Source: Deltaproteobacteria bacterium (GTDB lineage Bacteria; Desulfobacterota; Desulfobaccia; Desulfobaccales; 0-14-0-80-60-11). Taken from it: 37,991 nt of DNA. Below are positions 23,748 to 32,124 of this stretch, piece by piece. Within the stretch, counting starts at the first letter, position 1. Every line of letters starts with the position of its first letter. Location of the stretch: positions 1 to 37,991 of the forward strand of contig JACQYN010000054.1 in assembly GCA_016208235.1 (NCBI GenBank), written 5' to 3'. The position numbers were made by a program, and so were the translations under genes. A model generated the notes under the pieces. That model did no database searches. It was not told the origin of the DNA and saw nothing but the letters and a program-made list of their open reading frames with translations.

Positions 23748-24589
23748 GTGGGGAGGAGCAAATCCTGGAGCGTCTGGCTAGAATCGAGGAAAAGCTGGAC
23801 CGGGTCTCGGACTTCGAGGAGCAGTGGCGAAATTTTGGCCGGACCTGGGAAAGCGTGAGCGATCTGGGGCGGGACCTGTCCCTCTTGATGGGTCCCGGGG
23901 CCCGTCTGCTCACCGAAGGACTGGCCGAAGTGGAGACGGGGTTCCAACTGGAAGATGTCCTTCATCTCTTGAAAAGGCTCCTCCTCAGCTTCCGGCATAT
24001 TGCCTGGTCCCTGGAGCAACTGGAGAACCTCATCGATTGGTGGCAGGACATGGAACCCCTGTTGAAGATTGCAGTGCCCCATCTGGTGGACAAACTGGAC
24101 GACCTGGAGCAGAAGGGGATCTTCCGCATCAACTCGGCCATCCTCAACATGTACGCCAAGCTCGCGTCGGCCTATACAACCGAAGATATAGAGGTGATCG
24201 GCGACGGCTTCGTGCGCATGCACGGCATCGTCAGGAAGTTCGCCGACCCCGTGGTCATTCAATCTCTGGAGGCCGTGGTGGATATGTACGCCAAGCTCGC
24301 CTCGGTTTATACCCCTGAAGATATCGACTCCATCGGCGACGGCTTCGTGCGCATGCACGGCATCGTTAAGAAATTTGGGGACCCGCGGGTGGTCGATTTT
24401 CTCGACCGTCTTACGGACGTGCCGGCCAAGGCGAACCTGGACGCGGCAAGGCCCGTGGGCCCATTCGGGATGCCGTTCCGAATGCTGAGCAAAGAATGCA
24501 AGCAGGGGTTGGGAGTGGCCCTGGAACTAACCCGGGCCCTGGGAATGGTCAAGACCGGCAACGGCCAGCCAAGCAGCGAAGGCAGTTAG
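23744..24589 (+). CDS. DUF1641 protein with an internal 45-residue tandem duplication
   Basis: 281 residues, mostly helical, no signal peptide or membrane segment. DUF1641 (PF07849) proteins are regular neighbours of SQR-like flavoproteins and are thought to be their partner, possibly anchoring or regulating them; the exact role is unknown. Residues ~136-180 and ~181-225 are a tandem repeat. NMYAKLASAYTTEDIE and DMYAKLASVYTPEDID begin the copies, and both contain GDGFVRMHGIV. The DNA copies are offset by exactly 135 bp (24149 and 24284) and nearly identical in places, so the duplication is recent. The start overlaps the end of the selenoprotein gene (ATGA, 23744-23747) with AGGAGG upstream, so translation is coupled to read-through of the upstream TGA. 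Confidence 0.88.
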   Translation: MSGEEQILERLARIEEKLDRVSDFEEQWRNFGRTWESVSDLGRDLSLLMGPGARLLTEGLAEVETGFQLEDVLHLLKRLLLSFRHIAWSLEQLENLIDWWQDMEPLLKIAVPHLVDKLDDLEQKGIFRINSAILNMYAKLASAYTTEDIEVIGDGFVRMHGIVRKFADPVVIQSLEAVVDMYAKLASVYTPEDIDSIGDGFVRMHGIVKKFGDPRVVDFLDRLTDVPAKANLDAARPVGPFGMPFRMLSKECKQGLGVALELTRALGMVKTGNGQPSSEGS

Positions 24590-24624
24590 AAGTTTTCAGG
24601 TAATAATAAGGAGGCCCTCATACC

Positions 24625-24729
24625 ATGAGATTTGTCCTGGGAAGCCTTCTTGATCCGCAGGCCGCGGGACGCCCGAGGGATCGGTCGCACCCCTACCAGC
24701 GTCAGCTCCGGGACTCCGGTACTGGTTAA
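24625..24729 (+). CDS. Possible 34-residue leader peptide or gene remnant
   Basis: A very strong Shine-Dalgarno (AAGGAGG, 24609-24615) lies ten bases before the ATG at 24625. The frame runs 34 codons (MRFVLGSLLDPQAAG, then an Arg/Ser-rich tail) to a TAA at 24727. No family is recognised and the composition is odd. It sits alone between the DUF1641 gene and the Fe-S subunit gene. It may be a small peptide, a leader controlling the operon, or the start of a gene lost by deletion. Confidence 0.35.
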   Translation: MRFVLGSLLDPQAAGRPRDRSHPYQRQLRDSGTG

Positions 24730-24825
24730 GAAGCATCTGGGAAAACCCGTCGCAGGCGCCGGGGGCTCCTGATTGATAACCAAAAATTTTTCAAAGTTCC
24801 GATTAATAAAGATGGAGGTGTGGGT

Positions 24826-25542
24826 ATGAAAAAACTTGGCAAGGACATGGATCGCCGGGAATTTCTCCGCGGTCTGGGCACCACGGCGGCCGCCCTGGGA
24901 GCGGGCGCGGTGCTCATCCAGGCGGGAGACCTGGTCCAGGCGGCCACGCCCCTCAAAAAGTACAGCATGGTCATCGATACCAACCGCTGTATCGGTTGCC
25001 ACGGCTGTACCATCGCCTGCAAAAGTGAGAACAACGTTCCGGAAGGGGTTTTCCGCAGTTGGGTCAAGCAAATTATCAAAGGGAAATACCCCCACGTCAA
25101 AAACCATCTGCTCCCCCGGTTGTGCAACAATTGCGAGGACGCCCCCTGCCTGAATGACTGTCCCACCGGGGCCACCTACCGGACTCCGGAAGACGGGGTG
25201 GTCCACGTCAATCGGGACAAATGCGTGGGCTGCCACACCTGCGTGCTGGCCTGTCCCTACAATTCCCGGTTCATTAACCCCCTCACCGGCACCGCCGACA
25301 AGTGCGATTTCTGCTATCACCGCATCACCAAGGGCCTGGAGCCGGCCTGTGTGGATGCCTGCACCGGCCGGGCCCGCATCTTTGGGGACCTGAACGACCC
25401 CCAAAGCGAAGTTTCTCTATATCTGAGTAAATACCCCGTCCAGGGACTGAGAACCTACCTGGACACTAAACCCAAGGTCCACTACGTCTATGCCGACGAA
25501 GCCATCCTGGACCTGGACTACTCCTTCTTATCCCGGAGGTAA
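24826..25542 (+). CDS. Fe-S electron-transfer subunit of a respiratory molybdoenzyme (TtrB/PsrB-like)
   Basis: 238 residues from the ATG at 24826 (GGAGG seven bases upstream); a GTG at 24820 is an alternative. The N-terminus has a twin-arginine signal (DRREFLRG, then a hydrophobic Ala-rich stretch), so the protein is exported folded. Sixteen cysteines form four [4Fe-4S] sites: CIGCHGCTIAC, CNNCEDAPCLNDC, CVGCHTCVLAC and CDFCYHR with PACVDAC. It should pass electrons between the membrane subunit and the catalytic subunit. A Tat signal on the Fe-S subunit and the gene order B-C-A match tetrathionate reductase (ttrBCA) and also selenate reductase (srdBCA). PsrABC and PhsABC have the order A-B-C. 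The next gene starts 3 bp after the stop. Confidence 0.9.
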   Translation: MKKLGKDMDRREFLRGLGTTAAALGAGAVLIQAGDLVQAATPLKKYSMVIDTNRCIGCHGCTIACKSENNVPEGVFRSWVKQIIKGKYPHVKNHLLPRLCNNCEDAPCLNDCPTGATYRTPEDGVVHVNRDKCVGCHTCVLACPYNSRFINPLTGTADKCDFCYHRITKGLEPACVDACTGRARIFGDLNDPQSEVSLYLSKYPVQGLRTYLDTKPKVHYVYADEAILDLDYSFLSRR

Positions 25543-25544
25543 TC

Positions 25545-26708
25545 ATGAACGGCTCTATTCAATGGATATCCTGGGTCAAGCATGGGGTGGTCTTCGGCTA
25601 TCTCATCGCCATGTACATGTTCCTCATCAGCATGGCCGTGGGCGCCCACCTGGTCACCCTGTTTGCCAAGGCCTACTATCGAGATGAGGATTTCCTGCCC
25701 CTGGAGAAAGTGGGGACCTTCCTGCCCCTGCTCATCCTGCTCCTGATGCCTTTCTTGCTGCTGGTGGACATGACCCACCCGGAGCGCTCCTACACCATGT
25801 ATTACCACTGGAACTGGACCGCGACGGTGGCCTGGGGTGCCTATATTATGCCACTGTGCGTCATCTCTTACGCCCTCCATTCCTTTTACCTCTTCCGGCC
25901 GGAAATGATGGTGGCAGTCCGAGAAGGCCGCCCCGGCGCCGGGTTCTACCGGGTGCTGCTGCGGGACCGGATCGAAGCGGGCAGCGCCGCCGAGATTCGG
26001 CAGCGCCAACAGAAAGCCGAGCGCCTGTGGGCCAACCTGACCATCGTGTTTTCCTTTCTGGCCTTGATCTACGTGGGCATGCGGCTGTCTGCCTTCAAGG
26101 GCCGGGTGATGGTGCACTCCCTGGCCATGGTCTTTATCTTTATGAGCCTGGCGGCTTCTTCGGGAACAGGCTTCATGATCCTGCTGGGCCGCCTCAAAAC
26201 TGCCATCGTCCCGCTGACGCAACCGGCCCTCATCAAGCGAAATCGTTTCCTGGTGGACTTCGGGGTCATCTTAAAGTACGCCCTGGTGGCCCAATTGGTC
26301 ATTTGGGTCCTCTACTTAATACAACTCAACTTCACCGGCACGGGAGGCAAACTGGCCGCCTACATCTTTCTGGGTGGTCCGCGAGCCATGCAATTCTGGA
26401 TTTTACAGGTGGCCATCGGCCTCATCCTGCCCTTTGCCCTGGTGCTGTTCCAATCCCTGCGAGAGAACTCCCTGGCCTCTCTGGTGGCGGGGGCGGCCAC
26501 TATGCTGGGGGTCTTTTTCGCGGTGGCTAACCTTTCCATCGGCAGCCAGCTCATCCCCTTGACCCACCTGGAATGGGAAAAAATGGCGCCGGAACCTTTT
26601 AGGACGGCCTTCGGCATCATCGTCATGGTTATCTTGTTTCTGCTCTTTCTGGCCAGTTACAAGATTTTGCCTTATGAAACTCCAGTTTCTCAGAAAAGTG
26701 AGGCGTAA
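25545..26708 (+). CDS. NrfD/PsrC-family quinone-reactive membrane subunit (TtrC-like)
   Basis: 387 residues with about nine predicted membrane helices, starting near residue 13 and ending near 380. The N-terminal helix region GYLIAMYMFLISMAVGAH and the following loop DMTHPERSYTMYYHW are typical of NrfD-type subunits, which oxidise or reduce menaquinol in the membrane and exchange electrons with the periplasmic Fe-S subunit. A polar loop at about 115-150 carries many Arg and Glu. GGAGG lies inside the preceding gene, and 2 bp separate the two genes. It has no haem or Cys motif. It completes, with the flanking genes, a membrane-bound periplasmic reductase. Confidence 0.9.
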   Translation: MNGSIQWISWVKHGVVFGYLIAMYMFLISMAVGAHLVTLFAKAYYRDEDFLPLEKVGTFLPLLILLLMPFLLLVDMTHPERSYTMYYHWNWTATVAWGAYIMPLCVISYALHSFYLFRPEMMVAVREGRPGAGFYRVLLRDRIEAGSAAEIRQRQQKAERLWANLTIVFSFLALIYVGMRLSAFKGRVMVHSLAMVFIFMSLAASSGTGFMILLGRLKTAIVPLTQPALIKRNRFLVDFGVILKYALVAQLVIWVLYLIQLNFTGTGGKLAAYIFLGGPRAMQFWILQVAIGLILPFALVLFQSLRENSLASLVAGAATMLGVFFAVANLSIGSQLIPLTHLEWEKMAPEPFRTAFGIIVMVILFLLFLASYKILPYETPVSQKSEA

Positions 26709-26709
26709 G

Positions 26710-29538
26710 ATGGACGACTCCCGGAGAAAATTCATTCAAGGGGCGCTGGCCCTGGGAGCCCTGGCGGCCACCGCCGGCTGTATGGGCTCGAGCGAGAAAC
26801 CGGCCCGCTGGATCAGCGGGGGTCCGGACGTGGACCCTGTATCCGGACCCAAGGTAAAGTTCGTACGCACGGTCTGCCTGGGCTGCCACAGCGCCTGCGG
26901 CCTGCAATGTAAAGTGGTTGACGGCGTCCTGGCGAAGATAGACGGCAACCCCTATCACCCCAACAACATGGAACCGCACCTGCCCTTCAAAACCGACCCC
27001 AAAGAGGCTGAAAAGGTGAACGGCACAGTGTGCGCCAAGGGCGGCGCCACCATGCAGACGCTCTACGATCCCTTCCGCCTGCAACATCCCTTGAAACGCG
27101 TCGGGCCCCGGGGCTCGGGCCAATGGAAGACCATTACCTGGGACCAGGCCTATGAGGAGATCATCAAGGGCGGCAACCTCTTCGGCGAGGGCCACGTGGA
27201 CGGCCTGGCGGCGTGCCGGGATCTGAAGACGCCCATTGATCCCGAAGCACCGGAGTTGGGCCCCAAGGCCAACCAGGTGGTCTTTATGCCCGGGCGCATC
27301 GAACACGGCAAAAAAGAATTCACCGACCGGTTTTTTAGGGACGCCTACGGCACCATCAACTTCCGCATGGACCACACTTCCATCTGTGAAGTCTCACACC
27401 ACGTGGGCTTGAAACTCTGCACCGACGGCAGAAGCCACATCAAACCGGACATCATGAGCGCCCGGTACATCATCTTCTTCGGGACCACCCCCTATGAGGC
27501 CAACTTTCCCATGCAGGCCCTGGCCAGAAAGCTCAACTTCTTCCGGGAGCGGGGCGGTAAGATGGTCATTGTCGATCCCCGGTTCTCCAACTCCGCGGCC
27601 AAGGCCTCGGAGTGGATTCCCATTCTCCCCGGCACCGATGCGGCCTTTGCCCTGGGCATGATGCGCTGGATGATGGATCACGACCGGGTGGATAAGCGTT
27701 ATCTCTCCTTTCCCAACCAGAAGGCCGCGGGGGCCGACGGCCATCTCACCTGGAGCGACGCCTCCTATCTGGTGCGCCAGGATAGCCGCAAGCTTCTGCG
27801 TCCCGCCGACGCCAAGATCCCCGGCGACGACAAGGGCTTGGTGGTCTGGAAAGACGGCGCACCCCATGATAACCGGACGGTAGCTACCGCGGACCTGGAA
27901 TACGCCGGCACGGTGGCCGGTATTCCCGTCAAAACCGTGTACACCATGCTCAAAGAACGGGTCGGTGGACGCACGGTGAAGGAGTACGCCGCCATCTGCG
28001 GCCTCGACCCCCAGATCATCGAGCGGACCGCGGCGGATTTCACTTCCTTCGGCCGGCAGGCGGTGGCCGATTTCTACCGCGGAGCGGTGCAGCACACCAA
28101 CGGCACTTACAACGCCCGGACCCTGGCAACTCTGAACTTTCTCATCGGCAATGTCTCCTGGAAAGGTGGCTGTGAGGCCCACGGCGGCTCCCACTGGCAC
28201 GAAATGGGCGGCAAGCCCGGCAACCCCTATAACCTGGCCAAGCTCCATCCGGGCAAAGTCAAGGTCACCGGCGTTCCCGTGGACCGCAACAAGCATAACT
28301 ACGAGGACAGCACCGAGTTTAAAAAGAAGGGCTATCCGGCCAAGCGCCCCTGGTATCCCTTTGGCTACGATTTTGTCTACCAGGAGGTTTTCCCCAGCAT
28401 CGGGGCCAAGTATCCTTACCAGACCAAAATCCTCATCACTTACTGGAACAACGTCGTCTATGCGGCGCCGGCCGGCACCAAACTGGCCGCGGCGGTTAAG
28501 GACCCCAAGGTCCTGCCCTTGTTCATCGCCATTGACGCGGTGATGGGAGAGACTTCATCACTGGCCGACTACATCCTGCCCACGCGCCACTTCCTCGAGG
28601 ACTATGCCACGGAGCATGTGGCGCCCACCATCCTGACCCAAACCAGCGGGCTACGCGTGCCCGTAGTGGAGCCGGTGCACAAGGACAGCAAGCTCCTGGA
28701 GGAGATCTGCATCGACCTGGGCGTCAAAATGGGCCTGCCCGGCTTTGGCAAGGACGGCTTCGGTCCCGGCGACCCCCTCCTTAGTGCCTGGGATTGGTAC
28801 AAGAAACTGTTCGCCAATATCGCTTACGGCGATAAGGAAAACGACGCGGTGCCCGGGGCCACCGAGGCGGAGAAGCTCAAGTACATCATGGACCGGGGCG
28901 GCCGCTTCGAGGATTACGGCAAGGCCTACAAAGGGGATCACACTAATCATGCCTACAAGAAAATCTGTCTGATCTACAATGAAAAGCTGGCCACCACCAA
29001 ACACTCCATGACCGGGGAATATTTCGACGGCCTGCCTTATTACGAACCCATTCGGGATTCCTTGGGCCGGCCGCTGGTCCGCGATGAGAATAAGTATCCT
29101 TTCCTGCTGAACACTTATAAGCCATCTTATCACGCCCAGGCGCGTACCGCGGCGTCCCCCTGGCTCATGGAGATCACCCCGGAGGAATGGGTCCAAATCT
29201 ACGCCGGAGACGCCGCCAAATTGGGAATCAAGAACGGCGACCTGGTGGTGGTCTTCTCCCAGGACAACCCGGAAGGCGTCAAGGCCAAGGCCCTGGTCAC
29301 CGAGGGCATGCGGCCGGGGATCGTCACCATCCCCCACTCCTTGGGGCGCTGGGAGTACGGGGCCAAGTCCTTCAAATTGGATGGCAAGGACACGCCGACC
29401 CGGAAGTGGATCGGCCGGGGCGCTTCCGCCAACCCCGTCATGACCGTGGACCCTCACCTTAAAGACGTCTGCATGACGGACCCCATCGGCGGCAGCGCCT
29501 CTTTTTATGACAGCCGCGTCGGGGTGAGAAAGGCCTGA
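26710..29538 (+). CDS. Catalytic molybdopterin oxidoreductase subunit (TtrA/PsrA/PhsA family)
   Basis: 942 residues from the ATG at 26710 (GAGG upstream); the frame stays open to 26674 inside the NrfD gene. The N-terminus is a Tat signal (SRRKFIQGALALGALAA). The proximal cluster site is CLGCHSAC (Cys56, 59, 63) with Cys108 in GTVCAKGG. The expected molybdenum ligand is Cys226 in HTSICEVSH, in the position of the Cys ligand of polysulfide and thiosulfate reductases. YFMIG-like and TRKWIGRGAS motifs close the cofactor-binding C-terminal domain. It should act in the periplasm on tetrathionate, thiosulfate, polysulfide or a related oxyanion; the specificity is not readable. Gene order B-C-A favours TtrA- or SrdA-like enzymes. 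A dedicated chaperone gene follows after 14 bp. Confidence 0.9.
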   Translation: MDDSRRKFIQGALALGALAATAGCMGSSEKPARWISGGPDVDPVSGPKVKFVRTVCLGCHSACGLQCKVVDGVLAKIDGNPYHPNNMEPHLPFKTDPKEAEKVNGTVCAKGGATMQTLYDPFRLQHPLKRVGPRGSGQWKTITWDQAYEEIIKGGNLFGEGHVDGLAACRDLKTPIDPEAPELGPKANQVVFMPGRIEHGKKEFTDRFFRDAYGTINFRMDHTSICEVSHHVGLKLCTDGRSHIKPDIMSARYIIFFGTTPYEANFPMQALARKLNFFRERGGKMVIVDPRFSNSAAKASEWIPILPGTDAAFALGMMRWMMDHDRVDKRYLSFPNQKAAGADGHLTWSDASYLVRQDSRKLLRPADAKIPGDDKGLVVWKDGAPHDNRTVATADLEYAGTVAGIPVKTVYTMLKERVGGRTVKEYAAICGLDPQIIERTAADFTSFGRQAVADFYRGAVQHTNGTYNARTLATLNFLIGNVSWKGGCEAHGGSHWHEMGGKPGNPYNLAKLHPGKVKVTGVPVDRNKHNYEDSTEFKKKGYPAKRPWYPFGYDFVYQEVFPSIGAKYPYQTKILITYWNNVVYAAPAGTKLAAAVKDPKVLPLFIAIDAVMGETSSLADYILPTRHFLEDYATEHVAPTILTQTSGLRVPVVEPVHKDSKLLEEICIDLGVKMGLPGFGKDGFGPGDPLLSAWDWYKKLFANIAYGDKENDAVPGATEAEKLKYIMDRGGRFEDYGKAYKGDHTNHAYKKICLIYNEKLATTKHSMTGEYFDGLPYYEPIRDSLGRPLVRDENKYPFLLNTYKPSYHAQARTAASPWLMEITPEEWVQIYAGDAAKLGIKNGDLVVVFSQDNPEGVKAKALVTEGMRPGIVTIPHSLGRWEYGAKSFKLDGKDTPTRKWIGRGASANPVMTVDPHLKDVCMTDPIGGSASFYDSRVGVRKA

Positions 29539-29552
29539 GGGGCCGGGAGACT

Positions 29553-30281
29553 ATGATGACCAATGCCGAGCAAATCCAATGGGAAGAGGCCAGGAGCGCG
29601 GTCTACGGCTTTTTCAGCCAGGCCTTCATCCGGGGACCCAGCCGGCAGTTCCTGGGGGCGCTGATTTCGGATGAAGGGACGGCGAACTTGAGGGAAATTT
29701 TCCCGGATGCCGCCTACCGACAGGAACTGGCCCAGGTGCGACTCGATGCCCAGGAAGGCAGGTTGACCCTGGAAGGGGCCGTCCTGGATTTCGAGGCCCT
29801 GTTCCGGGTCCCCGGCCCCCGCTACTTGAGCCCCTATGAGTCGGTCTACCGGTCGCAAACTGCCAGCGGTTGGGGCTGTCTGTGCGGTCCGGAGACCGCG
29901 GCCGTGGAGCGGCTCTACCTAAAGGAAGGTCTGGGGCCCAACGCCGAATTCAGCGAGCTTCCCGACCATGTGGGGGTAGAGCTGGAATTCATGGCTTTTC
30001 TCTGCCTTAAAGCCGTAGAGGCCATGCATGCAGGCGATGCTGCCGCCGCGCAGGAATATCATCACCAACAATACTGCTTTTTCATGGAACATGTGGGGCC
30101 GTGGGTAAGACTTCTGGCCGAGCGCCTGGCTTCCCAGGCCCAAACCAGTCTCTACCGGTTCCTGGGCAATTTCTTGAACCTCTTTCTGGAGATGGAAGGT
30201 AATCTCCATTTCCGGCCGGGAGGTGAGCAGCCGGTGGGTAGAGCCACCGACGCCTCCCTGCAACAAGGAGTGGGGCAGTGA
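29553..30281 (+). CDS. TorD/DmsD-family chaperone for the molybdoenzyme
   Basis: 242 residues, all-helical. The motif PDHVGVELEFMAFLCLK (about 139-155) and the later EHVGPWVRLLAERL are the hallmark of TorD-family redox enzyme maturation proteins. These bind the Tat signal of molybdoenzymes and hold the apoprotein until the cofactor is inserted. The preceding gene encodes a Tat-signalled catalytic subunit and is the expected client. Two ATGs stand in tandem (29553, 29556). The stop codon overlaps the GTG start of the FmdE gene (30278-30281). Confidence 0.88.
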   Translation: MMTNAEQIQWEEARSAVYGFFSQAFIRGPSRQFLGALISDEGTANLREIFPDAAYRQELAQVRLDAQEGRLTLEGAVLDFEALFRVPGPRYLSPYESVYRSQTASGWGCLCGPETAAVERLYLKEGLGPNAEFSELPDHVGVELEFMAFLCLKAVEAMHAGDAAAAQEYHHQQYCFFMEHVGPWVRLLAERLASQAQTSLYRFLGNFLNLFLEMEGNLHFRPGGEQPVGRATDASLQQGVGQ

Positions 30282-30967
30282 ACCGGGATGGAGCGGCGCC
30301 ATTTGAAGAACTGTTGGCCGGTTCGGTAGCCGCCCACGGCCATCTCTGTCCGGGGCAGATCGTGGGGGTGCGCATGGCCATGCTGGGCCTGCGGCTCCTG
30401 GATTTTGAGGCCCCGCCGACGTATCCCCAACTGAAGCAGCTCATCGTCTTTATCGAGATGGACCGCTGCACCGGCGACGCGGTGGCTTTTGTGACCAATG
30501 CCAAGCTGGGACGGCGGTCCCTCAAGTTCATGGATTACGGCATTATGGCGGCCACTTTCCTTAACCTGGAAAGCGGTAAGGCGTTTCGGGTCATCTCCAC
30601 CGAGGAGTCTCGAGATCTGGCGCAAATGTATGTCCCCCAAGAGACGGATAAACGTCAAGCCCAATTGGAATCCTACCGGATTATGCCGGACAGCGTCATG
30701 TTCCGGGTCCAAAGGGTGAAGGTTGACCTCACTCCCTTTGATCTCCCCGGCCCGACCCGCCGGAAAGCCACCTGTAGGAAGTGCGGACAGGTGGTGCGGG
30801 ATGGCCGGGAGGTGATACGGGACGGCCAGACGTATTGCCGCCCCTGCGCCCGGGGCGCTTATTTCACTGAGGCCCAGGAGATCGCCTGGGAGGAAATGAA
30901 CTGGTCGCCGTTCTTAACGATACCGGGAAAAGATTTTGCAGCGAGGCAAGGAGAGCCGGCAACGTAA
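30278..30967 (+). CDS. FmdE-family protein with C-terminal zinc finger
   Basis: 229 residues from a GTG at 30278, chosen because AAGGAG lies nine bases upstream and the start overlaps the TorD-like stop. HGHLCPGQIVGVRMAMLGL (about 20-38) and EMDRCTGDAV (about 60-69) are the FmdE signature, and the His and Cys are probable metal ligands. A treble-clef-like zinc finger follows, with CRKCGQ and YCRPCA near 166-190. FmdE was named after a subunit of formylmethanofuran dehydrogenase, but such stand-alone proteins are common beside molybdenum enzymes and their role is unresolved; molybdenum cofactor supply is plausible. It continues the molybdoenzyme operon. Confidence 0.87.
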   Translation: MNRDGAAPFEELLAGSVAAHGHLCPGQIVGVRMAMLGLRLLDFEAPPTYPQLKQLIVFIEMDRCTGDAVAFVTNAKLGRRSLKFMDYGIMAATFLNLESGKAFRVISTEESRDLAQMYVPQETDKRQAQLESYRIMPDSVMFRVQRVKVDLTPFDLPGPTRRKATCRKCGQVVRDGREVIRDGQTYCRPCARGAYFTEAQEIAWEEMNWSPFLTIPGKDFAARQGEPAT

Positions 30968-31070
30968 GAATCGCCAGACACCGTGACGGCGTCCTCCATC
31001 ATCTGGGGTTGGCCGATCTACTAGGAACCAGAGACTATGACAGGTGTTGGAAGTTTCCGAGGGAATAGAG

Positions 31071-32102
31071 ATGATTAAAACCGTGAAGCTTGAAGAAGCC
31101 GTAGGGACCAAGCTGGCGCACGACATCACCGAGATCCGGCCAGGGGAATTCAAGGGTCCCGCCTTCCGAAAGGGCCATACCGTCTGCCAGGAAGACATCT
31201 GCCGCATGCAACGCCTGGGAAAAAATCACCTCTATGTCATCGATCTAGAGGCAGATGAAATCCACGAAAACGAGGCCGCGGCCATCCTGGCAGACGCCTT
31301 GGCCGGGGAGGGAGTGGTCTGGGAGAATAATCCCCGGGAAGGGAAAATTAACCTGTATGCCGGACGAGATGGCCTGCTCCAGGTGAGCACTCAATCTCTG
31401 GCCGCTTTTAATCTGGTGGACGAGGTGATGTGCGCTACCCTCCATAGCCATACCTTGGTAAAGACAGGCGAGCTCATCGGCGCCACCAGGGCCATTCCTC
31501 TCATCATGAAGCGGGCCATAATCGAGCGGGCCGCGGCCATCGCCCGGCAGAACCGCGGGGTGCTGACGGTGCGGCCCTTGCGCCGCGCCCGGGCCGGGCT
31601 GATCATCACCGGCAATGAAGTCTATCATGGCCTCATTCAGGATCGCTTTGCGCCCGTCCTGTCGTCAAAGATTCAATCCCTGGGATCGGAGATGGCCGCC
31701 CTGGCCTTTGCCCCGGATGACGCGGAGACCATTACCCGGGCGATTCTCTCCCACTTGGAACAGGGCTGCGACTTGTTGCTGCTGAGCGGCGGCATGAGCG
31801 TGGACCCGGACGACGTCACCCGCCACGCCATCCACCGGGCCGGAGCCACCGAGATTCATTATGGATCTGCGGTCCTTCCCGGGGCCATGTTCCTGGTGGC
31901 TTACCTGGGAGAGGTGCCCCTGCTGGGAGTGCCCGCCTGCGCCTTGCACCATCCGGTTACCACCCTGGACCTGGTTTTGCCCCGAATCCTGGCGGGAGAA
32001 AGAATCGGCAAATTGGAGCTGGCCCTGCTGGGCCACGGGGGTCTCTGCCGGGACTGCCAGGAATGCGCCTATCCCGCCTGCCCCTTTGGAAAAGGCGCCT
32101 AA
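31071..32102 (+). CDS. Molybdopterin-binding (MoCF) domain protein with Cys-rich tail
   Basis: 343 residues from the ATG at 31071 (GAGGG upstream); a GTG at 31044 adds nine residues. The central MoCF_biosynth domain shows AGLIITGNEVYHGLI, then DDAETITRAI and LLLLSGGMSVDPDDVT, close to the MoeA/MogA molybdopterin-binding loop. The C-terminus ends in CRDCQECAYPACPFGKGA, four cysteines that may bind a metal. It lacks the full MoeA domain set, so it is not a standard MoeA; similar stand-alone proteins occur in sulfate reducers near molybdoenzymes. It is placed between FmdE and moaA, which suggests a role in building or handing over the cofactor to the upstream enzyme. moaA starts 22 bp downstream. 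Confidence 0.83.
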   Translation: MIKTVKLEEAVGTKLAHDITEIRPGEFKGPAFRKGHTVCQEDICRMQRLGKNHLYVIDLEADEIHENEAAAILADALAGEGVVWENNPREGKINLYAGRDGLLQVSTQSLAAFNLVDEVMCATLHSHTLVKTGELIGATRAIPLIMKRAIIERAAAIARQNRGVLTVRPLRRARAGLIITGNEVYHGLIQDRFAPVLSSKIQSLGSEMAALAFAPDDAETITRAILSHLEQGCDLLLLSGGMSVDPDDVTRHAIHRAGATEIHYGSAVLPGAMFLVAYLGEVPLLGVPACALHHPVTTLDLVLPRILAGERIGKLELALLGHGGLCRDCQECAYPACPFGKGA

Positions 32103-32124
32103 TAGGGACGAAAAAGAATCTACC

